Shown here: piece after piece, positions 19,935 to 30,383 of the stretch
Numbering within the stretch: position 1 is the stretch's first letter
Layout of the letters: each line of letters opens with the position of its first letter
Source of the DNA: Thauera sp.
GTDB taxonomy: Bacteria > Pseudomonadota > Gammaproteobacteria > Burkholderiales > Rhodocyclaceae
Reading direction: 5' to 3'
DNA length: 64,000 nucleotides
NCBI GenBank assembly: GCA_024235615.1
Contig: JACKMB010000005.1
Coordinates: forward strand, 310,001 to 374,000
The notes under the pieces: generated by a model
Told to the model about the DNA's origin: nothing
The model's database searches: none
Seen by the model: only the letters and a program-made list of their open reading frames with translations
Position numbers and translations under genes: made by a program

Positions 19935-21071
19935 ATGAGCCAGACCACCCTGCTGACCCGCGAGCCGGTCGTCAACAAGAACCGCGCGATCACCGCCAAC
20001 CGCCTCATCGCCCACGGCCCAAACATCGCCGCGGTGGTCGAGGCGCTCTCGGCGCAGGCCGAGGTGTGGCCGACCCATCATCCGGTATTCATCAGCCTGG
20101 GCCGCCTCGTGCCCACGCCCGAGCTGATGGACTGGGCGATCCCCGCGAACGTCGCGATCGAGATCCCGGTGCAGACGCTCGCCCATCCGCACACCCAGGC
20201 GCTGATGGCGCGCCTGCGCGACGCCGGTACCGGCATGTGCCTGACCTGGTACCAGCCCGAGACAGCCCTCCCCGCGGGCCACGACTGGCGCTTCGTGCTC
20301 ATCGATGCGCGCCGCCATGCCGCCCCCACCGGCTCGCCCGGCCTCAGCCTGGCGTGGGGCCTCCCGGACATCGGCGCCTTCCGCCAGGCGGTGGGCGCCG
20401 GATACGACGGCGCCTCGGGATGGTTCTTCCTGCACGGCAACCCGCCGGCGAAGAGCCTTTCGCCGGGGCACGCGCAGATCGTGCGTCTGCTCAACCTGGT
20501 CCGCAACAACGGCGAGATCCGCGACATCGAGGCGGTGCTCAAGCAGGACGTGGCGCTCTCCTTCAAGCTGCTGCGCTACATCAATTCGGCCGGCTTCGGC
20601 CTGATGGTCGAGATCCAGTCCTTCCGCCACGCGGTCAGCATCCTCGGCTACGACGCCCTCAACAAGTGGCTGTCGCTGCTGCTGGTCACTGCCAGCCGCG
20701 ACCCCAGCGCGCCGGCGCTGATGCAGACCGCGATCGCGCGCGGCCGCTTCATGGAAGAGATCGGCGCCGGCTTCTTCGACGCCGCCGAGCGCGACAATCT
20801 CTTCATCACCGGCGCCTTCTCGCTGCTGCACACCCTGCTCGGCACCTCGATCCAGACCCTGCTCGAGGAGATGAACCTGCCACCCCGGGTCAGCGAGGCG
20901 CTCCTCTATGGCCAGGGCGACTTCGCCCCCTTCCTGCATCTGGCGCAGTGCTGCGAGAGCTTCGACCCCAAGGCCCTGCAGGCGGCGGTCGACCAGCTCC
21001 ACCTCGGCTGCGAACAGGTCAACCGCGCCCAGTTGGTCGGTCTCGGCTTCGCCGACAGCCTGCACGGGTAA
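19935..21071 (+). CDS. HDOD-domain protein with a degenerate EAL-like N-terminus
   Basis: This 378-residue protein resembles the YuxH type. The first ~190 residues look like an EAL fold that lacks the EAL, ELTES and DDFGTGYS motifs and so should not cleave c-di-GMP. The second half is an HDOD domain (LLNLVRNNGEIRDIEAVLKQDVALSFKLL and INSAGFG), a non-catalytic relative of HD hydrolases used for signalling scaffolds. It starts 13 bp after the reductase gene; an HDOD-kinase and a c-di-GMP enzyme follow about 100 bp later, suggesting one signalling set. Confidence 0.88.
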   Translation: MSQTTLLTREPVVNKNRAITANRLIAHGPNIAAVVEALSAQAEVWPTHHPVFISLGRLVPTPELMDWAIPANVAIEIPVQTLAHPHTQALMARLRDAGTGMCLTWYQPETALPAGHDWRFVLIDARRHAAPTGSPGLSLAWGLPDIGAFRQAVGAGYDGASGWFFLHGNPPAKSLSPGHAQIVRLLNLVRNNGEIRDIEAVLKQDVALSFKLLRYINSAGFGLMVEIQSFRHAVSILGYDALNKWLSLLLVTASRDPSAPALMQTAIARGRFMEEIGAGFFDAAERDNLFITGAFSLLHTLLGTSIQTLLEEMNLPPRVSEALLYGQGDFAPFLHLAQCCESFDPKALQAAVDQLHLGCEQVNRAQLVGLGFADSLHG

Positions 21072-21141
21072 GTCTCATCCTTCTCGCCCCCCATTCCCGT
21101 ACACCGCAACATCGGTCACGGTGATTGGGGAGGGGGTGGGC

Positions 21142-21147
21142 TAGAAT
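21142..21147 (+). promoter_or_regulatory. Possible -10 box for the HDOD/GAF kinase operon
   Basis: TAGAAT lies 31 bp before the kinase ATG in the only ~100-bp gap of this signalling block. The -35 region is poor, so the site is tentative. Confidence 0.3.
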
Positions 21148-21177
21148 CCGCCGGCCCTCCCTCCAACCGTCCATCGC

Positions 21178-23136
21178 ATGTTCGCCGCCCACTTCAGCGC
21201 CTTCGAGCTCCAGCCCCTGCCCGACGGCGCGTCGACGATCCTGCGCATGCTCGCGGCGCAGACGCCGAACTGGGCGGAGATCGCCCTCGTGGCCGCGCGC
21301 GATCCAGCCCTGAGCCTGGCCTTGCTGATGGCCGACCCGCTGGGCGCGGGCGAACTGCAGGATGGTCTCAATGCCGCCTTGCGGCGTCGGCTGGAGCGCC
21401 TCGGCACCGACCTGCTGCGCGCCTGGCTGCTCGGTCTCGGACACGTCGGCAACGCCCCGGACGAAACCCCCGACGCCGCGCTGCTGCGCGCCGAATGTGC
21501 GCTCCACCTCGCGATCGAGACCGACTACCCGCGCCCCGACGAGGCCTACCTCGCCGGGCTGTGGTACGGCCTGCCGCGATCGGCGCAGTGGATCGCAGGG
21601 CGCCGTCCGACGCTGCCGGCCCTGGTCGCCGACTGCGGCCTGCCCGCGAGCCTCGCCGACGCGCTCGAACTCGAGGATGTCGACCCCATCGCCGGCGGCG
21701 CGATGCATCCGCTGCTCACCCTGCTCGCCGCCGCACGCCGGCTCGCGGGCGCCGACTGGCAGGAGCGTATCGACGAGGCCGCCGGGCTGACCGGCCTGGA
21801 GAGCGGGAGCGTGGTCGCGCTGCGCACCGACGTCGGCTACATCCTCTCGGGCCATGCGGCCTATCCGTCCCCGCCCGGCTTCCCCGGCACGGGCGCCGCC
21901 TGCCCGCCCCTGCGCCTTGCGGACGACCCCTATCGCTACGCCGGCATGCTCGGCCTGCTCACCGCCGCCTTCGTCGACCTGGACGCGGCGACCATCCGCG
22001 ACCGCCTGGCGATCGCCTGCCCGCTGTTCGGCCTGCACACCCCGCCGGTGCTGCTCGGCTGCGGCGAGGACGGACGGCTGCGCCCGCTGCTCGGTGCCGC
22101 TGCGGCCAGCCCCGACCTGCTGATCGGAGAGCTGCGCCTGCGCCTGGACGACGAGACCAGCTGCATCGCCCTCGGTGCGCGCAGCGAACAGCCCTGCTCG
22201 CATTTCGGCGACGGTGGTCCGCCCGGGCGCAGCGTCGCGGACTGGCAGGTCGCACGCTGGCTCGGCCAGCCGGGCTTCCACGTCATCCCGCTCGGAGGAG
22301 CGGGCGACACCAGCGTGGCCCTGGTCGCCACCGCCTCCGCCCAGGCGCTCGACAGCGAGCTGCGCTGGCGCTACGCCGCCCTGCTCGGCGCCGCGGCGCG
22401 CGCGCTGCGCAGCCACGCCCGCCAGCGCGATGCGATCGCCGAACGCGAGGCGGCGCTTCACCGCCGCTTCCGCGACCATGTGCGCCGGATCGCCCACGAG
22501 GCGAGCAACCCGCTCACCGTGCTCAAGACCCGCATCGACATGCTCGCCCAGGAGCGCCCCGGCGACAGCACGCTGCAGGACGAGATGAGCCTGCTCAACG
22601 CCGAGCTCGACCGCATCGACAAGCTCCTGCGCAGCGCCGCCGAGCTACCCGCCGAGACCGCCGAGATGCGCTCCTGCCGGGTACCGGAGCTGCTGCTGGA
22701 CATGCGCACGCTGTACGGCGAGCCGCTCTTCGGCAGCCGCCACATCCAGCTCGAGCTGCGTGCCGCGCGCGACGTGCCGCCGGCCGCGATCCCCGCCTCG
22801 GCACTCAAGCAGGTCCTGCTCAACCTGCTGCGCAACGCCTCCGAGGCGCTCCAGCCGGGCCAGCGCCTGGTCGTCTCGGTGCTGCCGCTGGTCAATGTCG
22901 ATGGCCACAACTGCCTCGAGATCCGCTTCGTCGACAACGGCCCCGGCCTGCCCGTCGAGCGTGCCCAGGATCCGCTCAGCCCGCGCCCGAGCGCCAAGGG
23001 CGCCGAGCACCAGGGGCTGGGGCTCGCGGTGGTGCGCGAGATCCTCGCGCAATGGGGCGGCACCCTGCTGTGCCGCACCCAGGCCGGCGCCGGCACGAGC
23101 TTCCAGATCTTCGTTCCGCTGGAACAAAGCGCCTGA
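21178..23136 (+). CDS. Soluble histidine kinase with HDOD-like and GAF-like input
   Basis: This 652-residue protein lacks a signal or membrane helix. The first ~250 residues resemble HDOD (LQPLPDGASTILRML, ARDPALSLALL), residues ~300-420 look like a GAF domain, and the end is a kinase: His in RIAHEASNPLTVLK, N-box LLNLLRNASEALQPG, then NGPGLP and QGLGLAVVREIL. Fusing HDOD to a kinase core is uncommon. The next gene, 10 bp later, encodes a receiver-bearing c-di-GMP enzyme, the probable phosphoryl acceptor (inference from operon layout). Confidence 0.88.
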   Translation: MFAAHFSAFELQPLPDGASTILRMLAAQTPNWAEIALVAARDPALSLALLMADPLGAGELQDGLNAALRRRLERLGTDLLRAWLLGLGHVGNAPDETPDAALLRAECALHLAIETDYPRPDEAYLAGLWYGLPRSAQWIAGRRPTLPALVADCGLPASLADALELEDVDPIAGGAMHPLLTLLAAARRLAGADWQERIDEAAGLTGLESGSVVALRTDVGYILSGHAAYPSPPGFPGTGAACPPLRLADDPYRYAGMLGLLTAAFVDLDAATIRDRLAIACPLFGLHTPPVLLGCGEDGRLRPLLGAAAASPDLLIGELRLRLDDETSCIALGARSEQPCSHFGDGGPPGRSVADWQVARWLGQPGFHVIPLGGAGDTSVALVATASAQALDSELRWRYAALLGAAARALRSHARQRDAIAEREAALHRRFRDHVRRIAHEASNPLTVLKTRIDMLAQERPGDSTLQDEMSLLNAELDRIDKLLRSAAELPAETAEMRSCRVPELLLDMRTLYGEPLFGSRHIQLELRAARDVPPAAIPASALKQVLLNLLRNASEALQPGQRLVVSVLPLVNVDGHNCLEIRFVDNGPGLPVERAQDPLSPRPSAKGAEHQGLGLAVVREILAQWGGTLLCRTQAGAGTSFQIFVPLEQSA

Positions 23137-23146
23137 GTGTTGCATC

Positions 23147-25393
23147 ATGCGCGCGAACAAACCCTCCACCTCGCAGCCTCCGGGAGCCATGGTCACTCCG
23201 GCCGAAAACGGGTTCAGGCCTCGGATCGACGCCAGTGCCGGCGACGACGCCGACAGCGTGCGCATCCTGATCGTCGATGACGATCCGGCCCTGCGCCGCA
23301 CCTTTCCGCACGTGCTCGCCCGCCCCGGGCGACTCTTCGACGAATGCGGCAGCATCGCCGAGGCGGTCGGCCGCCTGGAGAAGCAGCGCTACGCGCTGAT
23401 CCTGCTCGACTACCGCCTGCCCGACGCCAACGGCCTCGCCCTGCTCGACTGGCTGTCCGACCACCAGCGCGACGAAGCGGTGATCATCATCAGCGGCGAG
23501 GACGCGATCGACGCGGCCATCGGCGCACTGCGCGGCGGCGCCGACGACTACGTGCGCAAGCCCTACCACGTCGCGCAGTTGCAGCGTGCGGTCGATGGCG
23601 CCCTGCACAAGGGCACGCTCGAACGCGCCAACAAGCTGATGAGCCAGCGCCTGAAGGATTCGGAGAAACTCCACCGCTATCTGGTGGAGAGCTCCCCCGA
23701 CATGATCTTCACGCTCGACGGCAGCGGACGCTTCACCTACATCAACCCGCGCGTCAAGGCCCTGCTCGGCCACGAGCGCAGCACCCTCATCAAGCGCCCC
23801 TTCACCACCCTGGTGATGCCCGAGGACCTCGACCGCATCGACACCCTGCTCAGCCAGCCGAGCAGCCTGCCCGGCGAGAGCTTTCACGTCGAGCTGCGCC
23901 TGCGCTCGCGGCGCGACGGCGGCGGCGAGGGCGGCAGCGTGACCGTTTCGCTGACCGGCATCCCGATGGTCACGCAGGAGAACGACCGCCGCGTGATCGG
24001 CCTCTACGGCGTCGCGCGCGACATCTCCGAGCGCAAGCGCGCCGAGGAGATCATCTCCTTCCAGGCCTACCACGACCAGCTCACCCACCTGCCCAACCGG
24101 GTGCTGTTCAAGGATCGCCTCGAGCTCGCGATCGCGCAGGCGCAGCGCCGCACCGGCGCGCTCGCGGTGATGTTCATCGACATCGACCGCTTCAAGCTGG
24201 TCAACGACACCTTCGGCCACGCCGAGGGCGACCTACTGCTGCGTGCGATCGCGAGCCGGCTGTCGGCCACGCTGCGCCGCGGCGACACCCTCGCCCGCCT
24301 CGGCGGCGACGAGTTCACCGTGCTGCTGCCGGACATCAACCAGCCCGAGGACGCCGAGGTGATCGCGCGCAAGGTGCTCGATGCCCTCGCGACCCCGGTG
24401 CGGCTGAGTCAGGGCGAGTTCCGCGCCACGGTCAGCGTGGGCATCGCGCTCTTCCCGCGCGACGGCACCACCGCAGAGGACCTCACCCGCCACGCCGACG
24501 CGGCCATGTACCAGGTCAAGCGCTCGGGCAAGAACGCCTTCCGCTTCTTCGACCCCGAGCTCAACAGCCGCCACCGCGACCGCATCGCGCTCGAGAACGA
24601 CCTGCGCGGCGCCGTCACGCGCGGCGAGTTCGACCTCCACTACCAGCCCCAGGTCAGCCTGGCCACGCGCGACATCGTCGGCCTCGAGGCCCTGCTGCGC
24701 TGGAACCATCCGAGCCTGGGCGCGATTCCGCCGACGACCTTCATCCAGGTGGCCGAGGAGGTCGGGCTCATCGGCGAACTCAGCAACTGGGTGCTGGAGA
24801 CCGCGTGCACGCAGCTCGCGCGCTGGCGGGCGGACGGCGTGATCGCGCCGCGCGTGTCGATCAACCTGTCGGCCTGCGACTTCCAGCGCGGCGACGTGGT
24901 CGGCAAGATCCGCGCCTGCCTCGGCCGCCACGACGTGGCGCCGGAATGCCTCGAGGTGGAGATCACCGAGAGCCTGATGATGGACGACACCGCCGACATC
25001 GCCGCCAAGGTGCGCGCGCTGCGCGAGGCCGGCATCAGCGTGGCGATCGACGACTTCGGCACCGGCTACTCGGCGCTCGCCTACCTGCAGCGCTTCCCGG
25101 TCAGCACGCTGAAGATCGACCGCAGCTTCGTGCGCGACCTCGAGGGCCCGATGACCAACCCGATCATCTCGGCGATCACCGGCATCGCGCGCGGCTTCGA
25201 GCTCGACCTGGTCGCCGAAGGGGTGGAGAGCCTCGAGCAGGCCGATGCGCTGCGCGCGCTCGGCTGCGAGGTCATGCAGGGCTACCTGTTCGCCCGCCCC
25301 GCACCGGCCGCCGAGGTGCTCGGCTGGCTGCGCCAGCCCGAGCACCTCTTCCTCGGCGCCGGCAACGCCGGCCTGCAGGCCGCACCGGCGTAA
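23147..25393 (+). CDS. REC-PAS-GGDEF-EAL response regulator (c-di-GMP turnover)
   Basis: This 748-residue protein carries a receiver domain (acidic DDD 44-46, phosphorylated D88 in LLDYRLP, K138), a PAS domain (~175-295), an intact GGDEF at 386-390 with the RxxD inhibitory site RRGD at 377-380, and a complete EAL domain ([41 protein letters not shown]). Both synthesis and hydrolysis of c-di-GMP are possible, with output set by phosphorylation from the HDOD/GAF kinase upstream. The stop codon TAA overlaps the T-run of the convergent cytochrome terminator. Confidence 0.95.
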   Translation: MRANKPSTSQPPGAMVTPAENGFRPRIDASAGDDADSVRILIVDDDPALRRTFPHVLARPGRLFDECGSIAEAVGRLEKQRYALILLDYRLPDANGLALLDWLSDHQRDEAVIIISGEDAIDAAIGALRGGADDYVRKPYHVAQLQRAVDGALHKGTLERANKLMSQRLKDSEKLHRYLVESSPDMIFTLDGSGRFTYINPRVKALLGHERSTLIKRPFTTLVMPEDLDRIDTLLSQPSSLPGESFHVELRLRSRRDGGGEGGSVTVSLTGIPMVTQENDRRVIGLYGVARDISERKRAEEIISFQAYHDQLTHLPNRVLFKDRLELAIAQAQRRTGALAVMFIDIDRFKLVNDTFGHAEGDLLLRAIASRLSATLRRGDTLARLGGDEFTVLLPDINQPEDAEVIARKVLDALATPVRLSQGEFRATVSVGIALFPRDGTTAEDLTRHADAAMYQVKRSGKNAFRFFDPELNSRHRDRIALENDLRGAVTRGEFDLHYQPQVSLATRDIVGLEALLRWNHPSLGAIPPTTFIQVAEEVGLIGELSNWVLETACTQLARWRADGVIAPRVSINLSACDFQRGDVVGKIRACLGRHDVAPECLEVEITESLMMDDTADIAAKVRALREAGISVAIDDFGTGYSALAYLQRFPVSTLKIDRSFVRDLEGPMTNPIISAITGIARGFELDLVAEGVESLEQADALRALGCEVMQGYLFARPAPAAEVLGWLRQPEHLFLGAGNAGLQAAPA

Positions 25394-25413
25394 AAAAGCC
25401 GGCTTGCGCCGGC
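25391..25413 (-). terminator. Rho-independent terminator of the cytochrome c gene
   Basis: On the minus strand, GCCGGC-GCAA-GCCGGC is followed directly by TTTTTT. It lies 44 bp beyond the cytochrome stop and shares its last bases with the TAA of the convergent GGDEF-EAL gene. Confidence 0.85.
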
Positions 25414-25456
25414 CCTGGAGGCATGCGGACCGGCTGCGCCGGCCCGGAATGCGGCA

Positions 25457-25765
25457 TTACTTGAGCGACAGAACCCAGTCGACCAGGGTCTTCGCATCGG
25501 CGGCATTGACCTGCGGGTTGGGGGGCATCGGGACCTTGCCCCAGGTGCCCACGCCACCCTTTTGCACCTTGTCGGCGAGCATCGCCGCGGCATCGGCCTG
25601 GCCGGCGTACTTGGCCGCGATTTCCTTGTAGGAGGGGCCGACCAGCTTCTTGTCCACCGCGTGACAGGCCAGGCAGTTCTTGGACTTGGCCAGCGCCTCG
25701 GACGCGAACGCGGGCGAAGCGGAGAGGAGACCTGCAGCGACCGCAGCAGCAACGAGAGCCTTCAT
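25457..25765 (-). CDS. Small periplasmic cytochrome c (c551/c552 type)
   Basis: This 102-residue protein has a signal peptide ending near PAFA (residues 18-21) and one heme site, CLACH, at 31-35. Later come GPSYKEIAAKY and the methionine-ligand region GKVPMPPNPQV, the class I pattern of cytochromes c551/c552/c8. It would shuttle electrons in the periplasm to a terminal oxidase or nitrite reductase. A minus-strand terminator follows its stop, and it starts after AAGGA, so it is a single-gene unit. Confidence 0.93.
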   Translation of the reverse strand: MKALVAAAVAAGLLSASPAFASEALAKSKNCLACHAVDKKLVGPSYKEIAAKYAGQADAAAMLADKVQKGGVGTWGKVPMPPNPQVNAADAKTLVDWVLSLK

Positions 25766-25890
25766 ATTCCTTACCTCTTGGTGTTGGTTGTTACCGGGAT
25801 CTATTAAACCACCCCGCGCGCGCGTTTGGGCAGCCCCCCGCACACGATGTTGCACATTTGCCGCGCACGCCGTCACGGCATGCGCGGCGC

Positions 25891-26736
25891 TCACTGGCGC
25901 AACTCCATGGCCTCGTCCGGCCGCAGCCCGGCGCGGCTGGCACGGAAGGGGTTGATGTCCAGCCCGCCGCGGCGGGTGTAGCGCGCCCAGACAGCCAGCT
26001 CCTGCGGCTTGCAGCGCGCCATGAGGTCGCAGAACACGCGCTCCACGCACTGCTCATGGAACTCGTTGTGGCCGCGGAAGGACACGACGTAGCGCAGCAG
26101 GCCTTCGCGGTCGATCGCCGCGCCGCGGTAACGCACCACCAGCATGCCCCAGTCGGGCTGGCCGGTGACGAGGCAGTTCGACTTCAGCAGGTGCGAGTAC
26201 AGCGTCTCCTCGACCTCTGGCCCCTCGGCGCGCAGGGTCTCCGGGCAGGGCTGATAGCGCTCGACGTCGATCTCGAGCGCGTCGAGGCAGACACCGTCGG
26301 GGTAGCCAAAGCGGCGCACGGGTCGATCGTGCAGCGGCCACAGCATCACGGCCACCGCGGCACCTGCCGCCGCCGACAGGTCGCGCGCGATGGTCGCGCG
26401 CACCTCCTCAACACTCGCGCAGCGCTGCTGGTTGAAGGAGTTCAGGTAGAGCTTGAGCGACTTCGACTCGATCAGCCGCGGCGAGGCGGCCGGCACGCGG
26501 AACTCGCCGAGCGCCACCACCGGCTTGCCGCGTGCGTCCAGCCAGGACAGCTCGTAGGCGTTCCACAGGTCTTCGCCGACGAAGGGCAGCGCGTCGGCGC
26601 GCAGCCCGAGCTCATCGCGCTTCAACTGGCGGGCGATCGGGAACAGCAGCTCCGGGGCATAGGTGTCGCGGTAGGCGACCGCCTGGCCGAGCAGGGATTC
26701 TTCTGCGCCGTGGCGGCGGGGCGTGTCTGGGTTCAT
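25891..26736 (-). CDS. queF: QueF, NADPH-dependent 7-cyano-7-deazaguanine reductase
   Basis: QueF reduces preQ0 to preQ1, the last free-base step of queuosine synthesis for tRNA. The 281-residue, two-half form is present. The family motif is [14 protein letters not shown] near residue 90-105, and the catalytic Cys and Asp are in [26 protein letters not shown] and [13 protein letters not shown] complete the C-terminal half. ATG at 26736 has AGGA 7 bases ahead; a start six codons upstream is less likely. It follows cobQ by 18 bp but has no pathway link to it. Confidence 0.97.
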   Translation of the reverse strand: MNPDTPRRHGAEESLLGQAVAYRDTYAPELLFPIARQLKRDELGLRADALPFVGEDLWNAYELSWLDARGKPVVALGEFRVPAASPRLIESKSLKLYLNSFNQQRCASVEEVRATIARDLSAAAGAAVAVMLWPLHDRPVRRFGYPDGVCLDALEIDVERYQPCPETLRAEGPEVEETLYSHLLKSNCLVTGQPDWGMLVVRYRGAAIDREGLLRYVVSFRGHNEFHEQCVERVFCDLMARCKPQELAVWARYTRRGGLDINPFRASRAGLRPDEAMELRQ

Positions 26737-26754
26737 CGTGGGTCCTGCGAGCAT

Positions 26755-28293
26755 TCAGATCCGGTCGGGGGCGAACAGGGCCGCCAGGTCGACATGGGCC
26801 TCGATCGCGTCGGCGAGGCGGTCGAGATCGGCCTCGCGGCGGGCGGCGAGATCGACCGCGCCAGCCCCTTCCAGCGCCTGCGCGTCCAGCCCCGCCCAGG
26901 CGAGCAGCGCCGACAGCGCCGCAGGGGCGTCGAAGAGGCCGTGGACGTAGGTGCCGAGGAGCTGCCCGTCGGCGGAGATCGCGCCGTCGGGCCGGGTCGG
27001 CGCGGCCTCGTCCCCCTCCTGGGCCAGCCACAGTGCCGGCCTCGCCAGCGCCGGGCCGGAGGTGACGCCCATGTGGATCTCGTAGCCGGTCACGTCCGCG
27101 TCGAGCCCGTGCTGTGCATCGGACCGGTCGTGGCGCGACAGGTTCGCGAGCCGGCCGCGCAGGTTGCGCAGCTGCTTGTGCTGCTCGAGCACGGTGTCCA
27201 CCTCGAGCAGGCCCAGCCCGGCCATGGTACCGGGCGCGCCTTCGAGGCCGAGCGGATCGGCGAGCTCGCGGCCGAGCATCTGGAAGCCGCCGCAGATGCC
27301 GATCACCTTGCCGCCGTAGCGCAGGTGGCGGCGGATCGCCGCCTCCCAGCCCTGGGCGCGCAGCCAGGCGAGGTCGGCCTGCACGCTCTTGGAGCCGGGC
27401 AGCACGATCAGGTCGGCGGGCGGGATCGCCTGCCCGGGGCCGATCCAGCGGAAATCCACCTGCGGGTGCAGGCGCAGCGGGTCGAGGTCGGTGTGGTTGG
27501 AGATGCGCGAATACACCGGTGCGATCACGCGCAGCGCGGCCGCGCCCGCGCGCACGTCGGCGGCGCTGTCGGCGAGCGCGTCCTCGGCGTCGAGGAAGAG
27601 CCCGTGCAGGTAGGGCAGCACGCCGAACACCGGCCGCCCGGTGCGCGCCTCCAGCCAGTCCAGGCCGGACTGCAGCAGGCCGAGATCGCCGCGGAAGCGG
27701 TTGATCACGAAGCCCTTTACCCGCGCCTGTTCCGAGGGTGAGAGCAGCTCGAGGGTACCGACGAGGTGGGCGAACACGCCGCCGCGGTCGATGTCGGCGA
27801 CCAGCACGACAGGCACGTCGGCAGCCTCCGCGAAACCCATGTTGGCGATGTCGCGGTCGCGCAGGTTGATCTCGGCCGGGCTTCCGGCGCCCTCGACCAG
27901 CACCGCCTCGTAGCCGCTGCACAGGCGGTCCCAGCTCTGCATCACCGCGGCCATCGCGGTGGGCTTGTAGGCGTGGTAATCGCGCGCCGACAGGCTGGCG
28001 ACAGCGCGGCCGTGGATGACGACCTGGGCGCCGATGTCGGTGGAGGGCTTGAGCAGCACCGGGTTGAAGTCGGTGTGCGGGGCGACGCCGGCGGCGAGCG
28101 CCTGCAGCGCCTGGGCGCGGCCGATCTCGCCACCGTCAGCGGTGACGGCGGAGTTGAGCGCCATGTTCTGCGGCTTGAACGGCGCCACGCGCAGGCCGCG
28201 CCGGCGCAGGCAGCGCGCGAGCCCGGCGACGAGCGTGCTCTTGCCCGCGTCGGAGGTGGTGCCCTGGACCATCAGCGTGATCGGGGAGGACAT
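26755..28293 (-). CDS. cobQ: CobQ/CbiP, cobyric acid synthase
   Basis: This enzyme amidates four side chains of adenosylcobyrinate a,c-diamide with glutamine and ATP. The 512-residue protein begins [20 protein letters not shown], the dethiobiotin-synthase-like ATP site, contains [10 protein letters not shown], and has a class I glutaminase-like end with the catalytic Cys in [11 protein letters not shown] and a His in YVHGLFD. The start is set by this conserved N-terminus. It is divergent from cbiB, 142 bp away, and is followed by queF. Confidence 0.97.
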   Translation of the reverse strand: MSSPITLMVQGTTSDAGKSTLVAGLARCLRRRGLRVAPFKPQNMALNSAVTADGGEIGRAQALQALAAGVAPHTDFNPVLLKPSTDIGAQVVIHGRAVASLSARDYHAYKPTAMAAVMQSWDRLCSGYEAVLVEGAGSPAEINLRDRDIANMGFAEAADVPVVLVADIDRGGVFAHLVGTLELLSPSEQARVKGFVINRFRGDLGLLQSGLDWLEARTGRPVFGVLPYLHGLFLDAEDALADSAADVRAGAAALRVIAPVYSRISNHTDLDPLRLHPQVDFRWIGPGQAIPPADLIVLPGSKSVQADLAWLRAQGWEAAIRRHLRYGGKVIGICGGFQMLGRELADPLGLEGAPGTMAGLGLLEVDTVLEQHKQLRNLRGRLANLSRHDRSDAQHGLDADVTGYEIHMGVTSGPALARPALWLAQEGDEAAPTRPDGAISADGQLLGTYVHGLFDAPAALSALLAWAGLDAQALEGAGAVDLAARREADLDRLADAIEAHVDLAALFAPDRI

Positions 28294-28435
28294 CGCGTAG
28301 AATCCCGCCTCGTTGCAAAAAGGGGCCGAATTATCGCCGATTCGGACCTTGCCCGCTGCGCAAAGGCGCCCCTGCGCGCCGGCGCCTGCCGGCCGGGCCG
28401 GCGCAACGCCCCGCTTCCCTCCGCTCCCACCCGCC

Positions 28436-29401
28436 ATGTCGCTCTCCCTGCTCCTCGTCCTCGCCGTCAAGATGGCCGCCGGCCTGCTCGCCGATCGCGT
28501 GTTCGGCGAGGCGAGGCGCTTTCATCCGCTGGTCGGGTTCGGGCGCTGGGCGGGCTGGGTGGAGCAGGTTTGCCGCCAGCTGTTCTTCGGCACCAGCGAG
28601 ACCGGCATGCGCCTGGCGGGGCTGCTCGCCTGGGCGCTCGCGGTGCTGCCCTGGGTGGCGCTCGCGCTGTGGCTGCGCGCGCTCCACCCGCAGGCGCACT
28701 GGGTGGTGGACAGCGCGCTGCTGTACTTCGCGCTCGGCGGGCGCAGCCTGGCCGAGCACGCACAGGCAGTGGCGACGCCGCTCGCGGCAGGCGAGCTCGA
28801 CGCCGCACGCGAGCGGGTGGGCTGGATCGTGAGCCGCGACACCCGCGCGCTCGACACCGAGGGCGTGGCCAGGGCGGCCACCGAGTCGGTGCTGGAGAAC
28901 GGCAACGACGCCGTGTTCGGCGCGCTGCTCTGGTTCGTGCTCGGTGGCGGCGCGGGGGTGGTGCTGTTCCGCCTGGCGAACACGCTCGACGCGATGTGGG
29001 GCTACCGCACGCCGCGCCACCTGCACTTCGGCTGGGCCGCGGCACGCATCGACGACCTGCTCGGCTGGCTGCCGGCGCGGCTGACTGCGCTCACCTACGC
29101 GCTGCTCGGGCACACGTGGCACGCGCTCGCCTGCTGGCGCGCGCAGGCGCCGCAATGGGACAGCCCGAACGCCGGACCGGTGATGGCGGCGGGCGCAGGC
29201 GCGCTCGGCGTATGCCTGGGTGGCACAGCCATCTACCACGGCCGCGAGGAACACCGACCGCGACTGGGCGAGGGCCGCAGCGCCGACGTCGGCACCCTCC
29301 GCGCGGCGGTGGCGCTGGTGCGGCGCGGCGCGCTGCTGTGGCTGGGCTTGACCGCAGTGCTCGGCGTCACGACCACGCTGGCCGGAGGCGGCGGTGCTTG
29401 A
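28436..29401 (+). CDS. cbiB: CbiB/CobD, adenosylcobinamide-phosphate synthase
   Basis: This 321-residue membrane protein joins the aminopropanol arm (threonine-phosphate derived) to cobyric acid. Several hydrophobic helices are evident. The N-terminus has [12 protein letters not shown], and the core has [18 protein letters not shown] and [14 protein letters not shown], which are the family's signature stretches. It overlaps the next gene, which supplies aminopropanol phosphate, by 8 bp, so the two are functionally and translationally coupled. Confidence 0.95.
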   Translation: MSLSLLLVLAVKMAAGLLADRVFGEARRFHPLVGFGRWAGWVEQVCRQLFFGTSETGMRLAGLLAWALAVLPWVALALWLRALHPQAHWVVDSALLYFALGGRSLAEHAQAVATPLAAGELDAARERVGWIVSRDTRALDTEGVARAATESVLENGNDAVFGALLWFVLGGGAGVVLFRLANTLDAMWGYRTPRHLHFGWAAARIDDLLGWLPARLTALTYALLGHTWHALACWRAQAPQWDSPNAGPVMAAGAGALGVCLGGTAIYHGREEHRPRLGEGRSADVGTLRAAVALVRRGALLWLGLTAVLGVTTTLAGGGGA

Positions 29402-30383
29402 GCACGGCGGCCGCCTGCGCCGCGCCGCGGAGCACTACGGCATCGCGCTCGCCGACTGGGTGGACCTGTCCACCGGGATCAGCCCGTGGGCCTACCCGGT
29501 GCCGCCGGTGCCGGAGGCGGCCTGGCAGCGCCTGCCCGAGGACGACGACGGCCTGGACGCCGCCGCCACGCGCTACTACGGCAGCGCCGAGCTGCTCGCG
29601 GTGGCGGGCTCGCAGCCGGCGATCCAGGCCTTGCCGGCGGTCCTGCCCGGCGCGCGCGTCCGCCTGCTGGCGCCGGGCTACGCCGAGCACGCCCACGCCT
29701 GGCGCGAGCGCCGGCCACGGTTGATCGACGCGGCGGCAATCGAGGACGCGATCGACGACAGCGACGTGCTGGTGCTGGTGCAGCCCAACAACCCGACCGG
29801 CGTGCACTTCGAGCGCGCTCGACTGCTCGACTGGCACGCCCGGCTCGCTCGCCGCGGCGGCTGGCTGGTGGTGGACGAGGCCTTCGCCGACACCACCCCG
29901 GCGCACAGCCTGGTGGCGCTCGCCGGCCGCCCCGGCCTGGTGGTGCTGCGCTCGCTCGGAAAGTTCTTCGGCCTGGCCGGCGCGCGCGTCGGCTTCGTGT
30001 TCGCGCCCGCGGAGGTGCGCACGGCGCTCGCCGAGCGCCTCGGACCATGGACGTTGGCCGGCCCGGCACGTTGGGCGGCGCGCCACGCGCTCGTCGACAC
30101 CGCCTGGCAGGCTGCGCAGCGCGCCCGCCTGGACGCCGCGGGCGCGCGCCTGCGCCGCCTGCTGCAGGCCCATGGGCTGGAGAGCCACGGGCCGGCCTTG
30201 TTCCAGTACGTCCGCCGGCCAGATGCGATGCGGTTGCACGAGGCCTTCGCCCGCCGCGGCATCCTGCTGCGCCGCTTCGACGAGCCACCTGCGCTGCGCT
30301 TCGGCCTGCCCGCGGACGAATCCGGGTGGGCGAGGCTGGAAGCCGCCCTCGCAGACTGCCCGAATCTCTTGAAGGAGCCCTGA
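29394..30383 (+). CDS. cobD: Threonine-phosphate decarboxylase (CobD/CobC type)
   Basis: This PLP enzyme turns L-threonine O-3-phosphate into aminopropanol phosphate for the nucleotide loop. The 329-residue protein has the aminotransferase class I/II fold: [15 protein letters not shown] and the PLP lysine in [16 protein letters not shown]. Start codon is GTG at 29394 inside the end of cbiB. Its stop overlaps the btuF start as TGATG. The symbol follows Salmonella cobD; Pseudomonas-type annotation calls it cobC. Confidence 0.93.
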   Translation: MLEHGGRLRRAAEHYGIALADWVDLSTGISPWAYPVPPVPEAAWQRLPEDDDGLDAAATRYYGSAELLAVAGSQPAIQALPAVLPGARVRLLAPGYAEHAHAWRERRPRLIDAAAIEDAIDDSDVLVLVQPNNPTGVHFERARLLDWHARLARRGGWLVVDEAFADTTPAHSLVALAGRPGLVVLRSLGKFFGLAGARVGFVFAPAEVRTALAERLGPWTLAGPARWAARHALVDTAWQAAQRARLDAAGARLRRLLQAHGLESHGPALFQYVRRPDAMRLHEAFARRGILLRRFDEPPALRFGLPADESGWARLEAALADCPNLLKEP

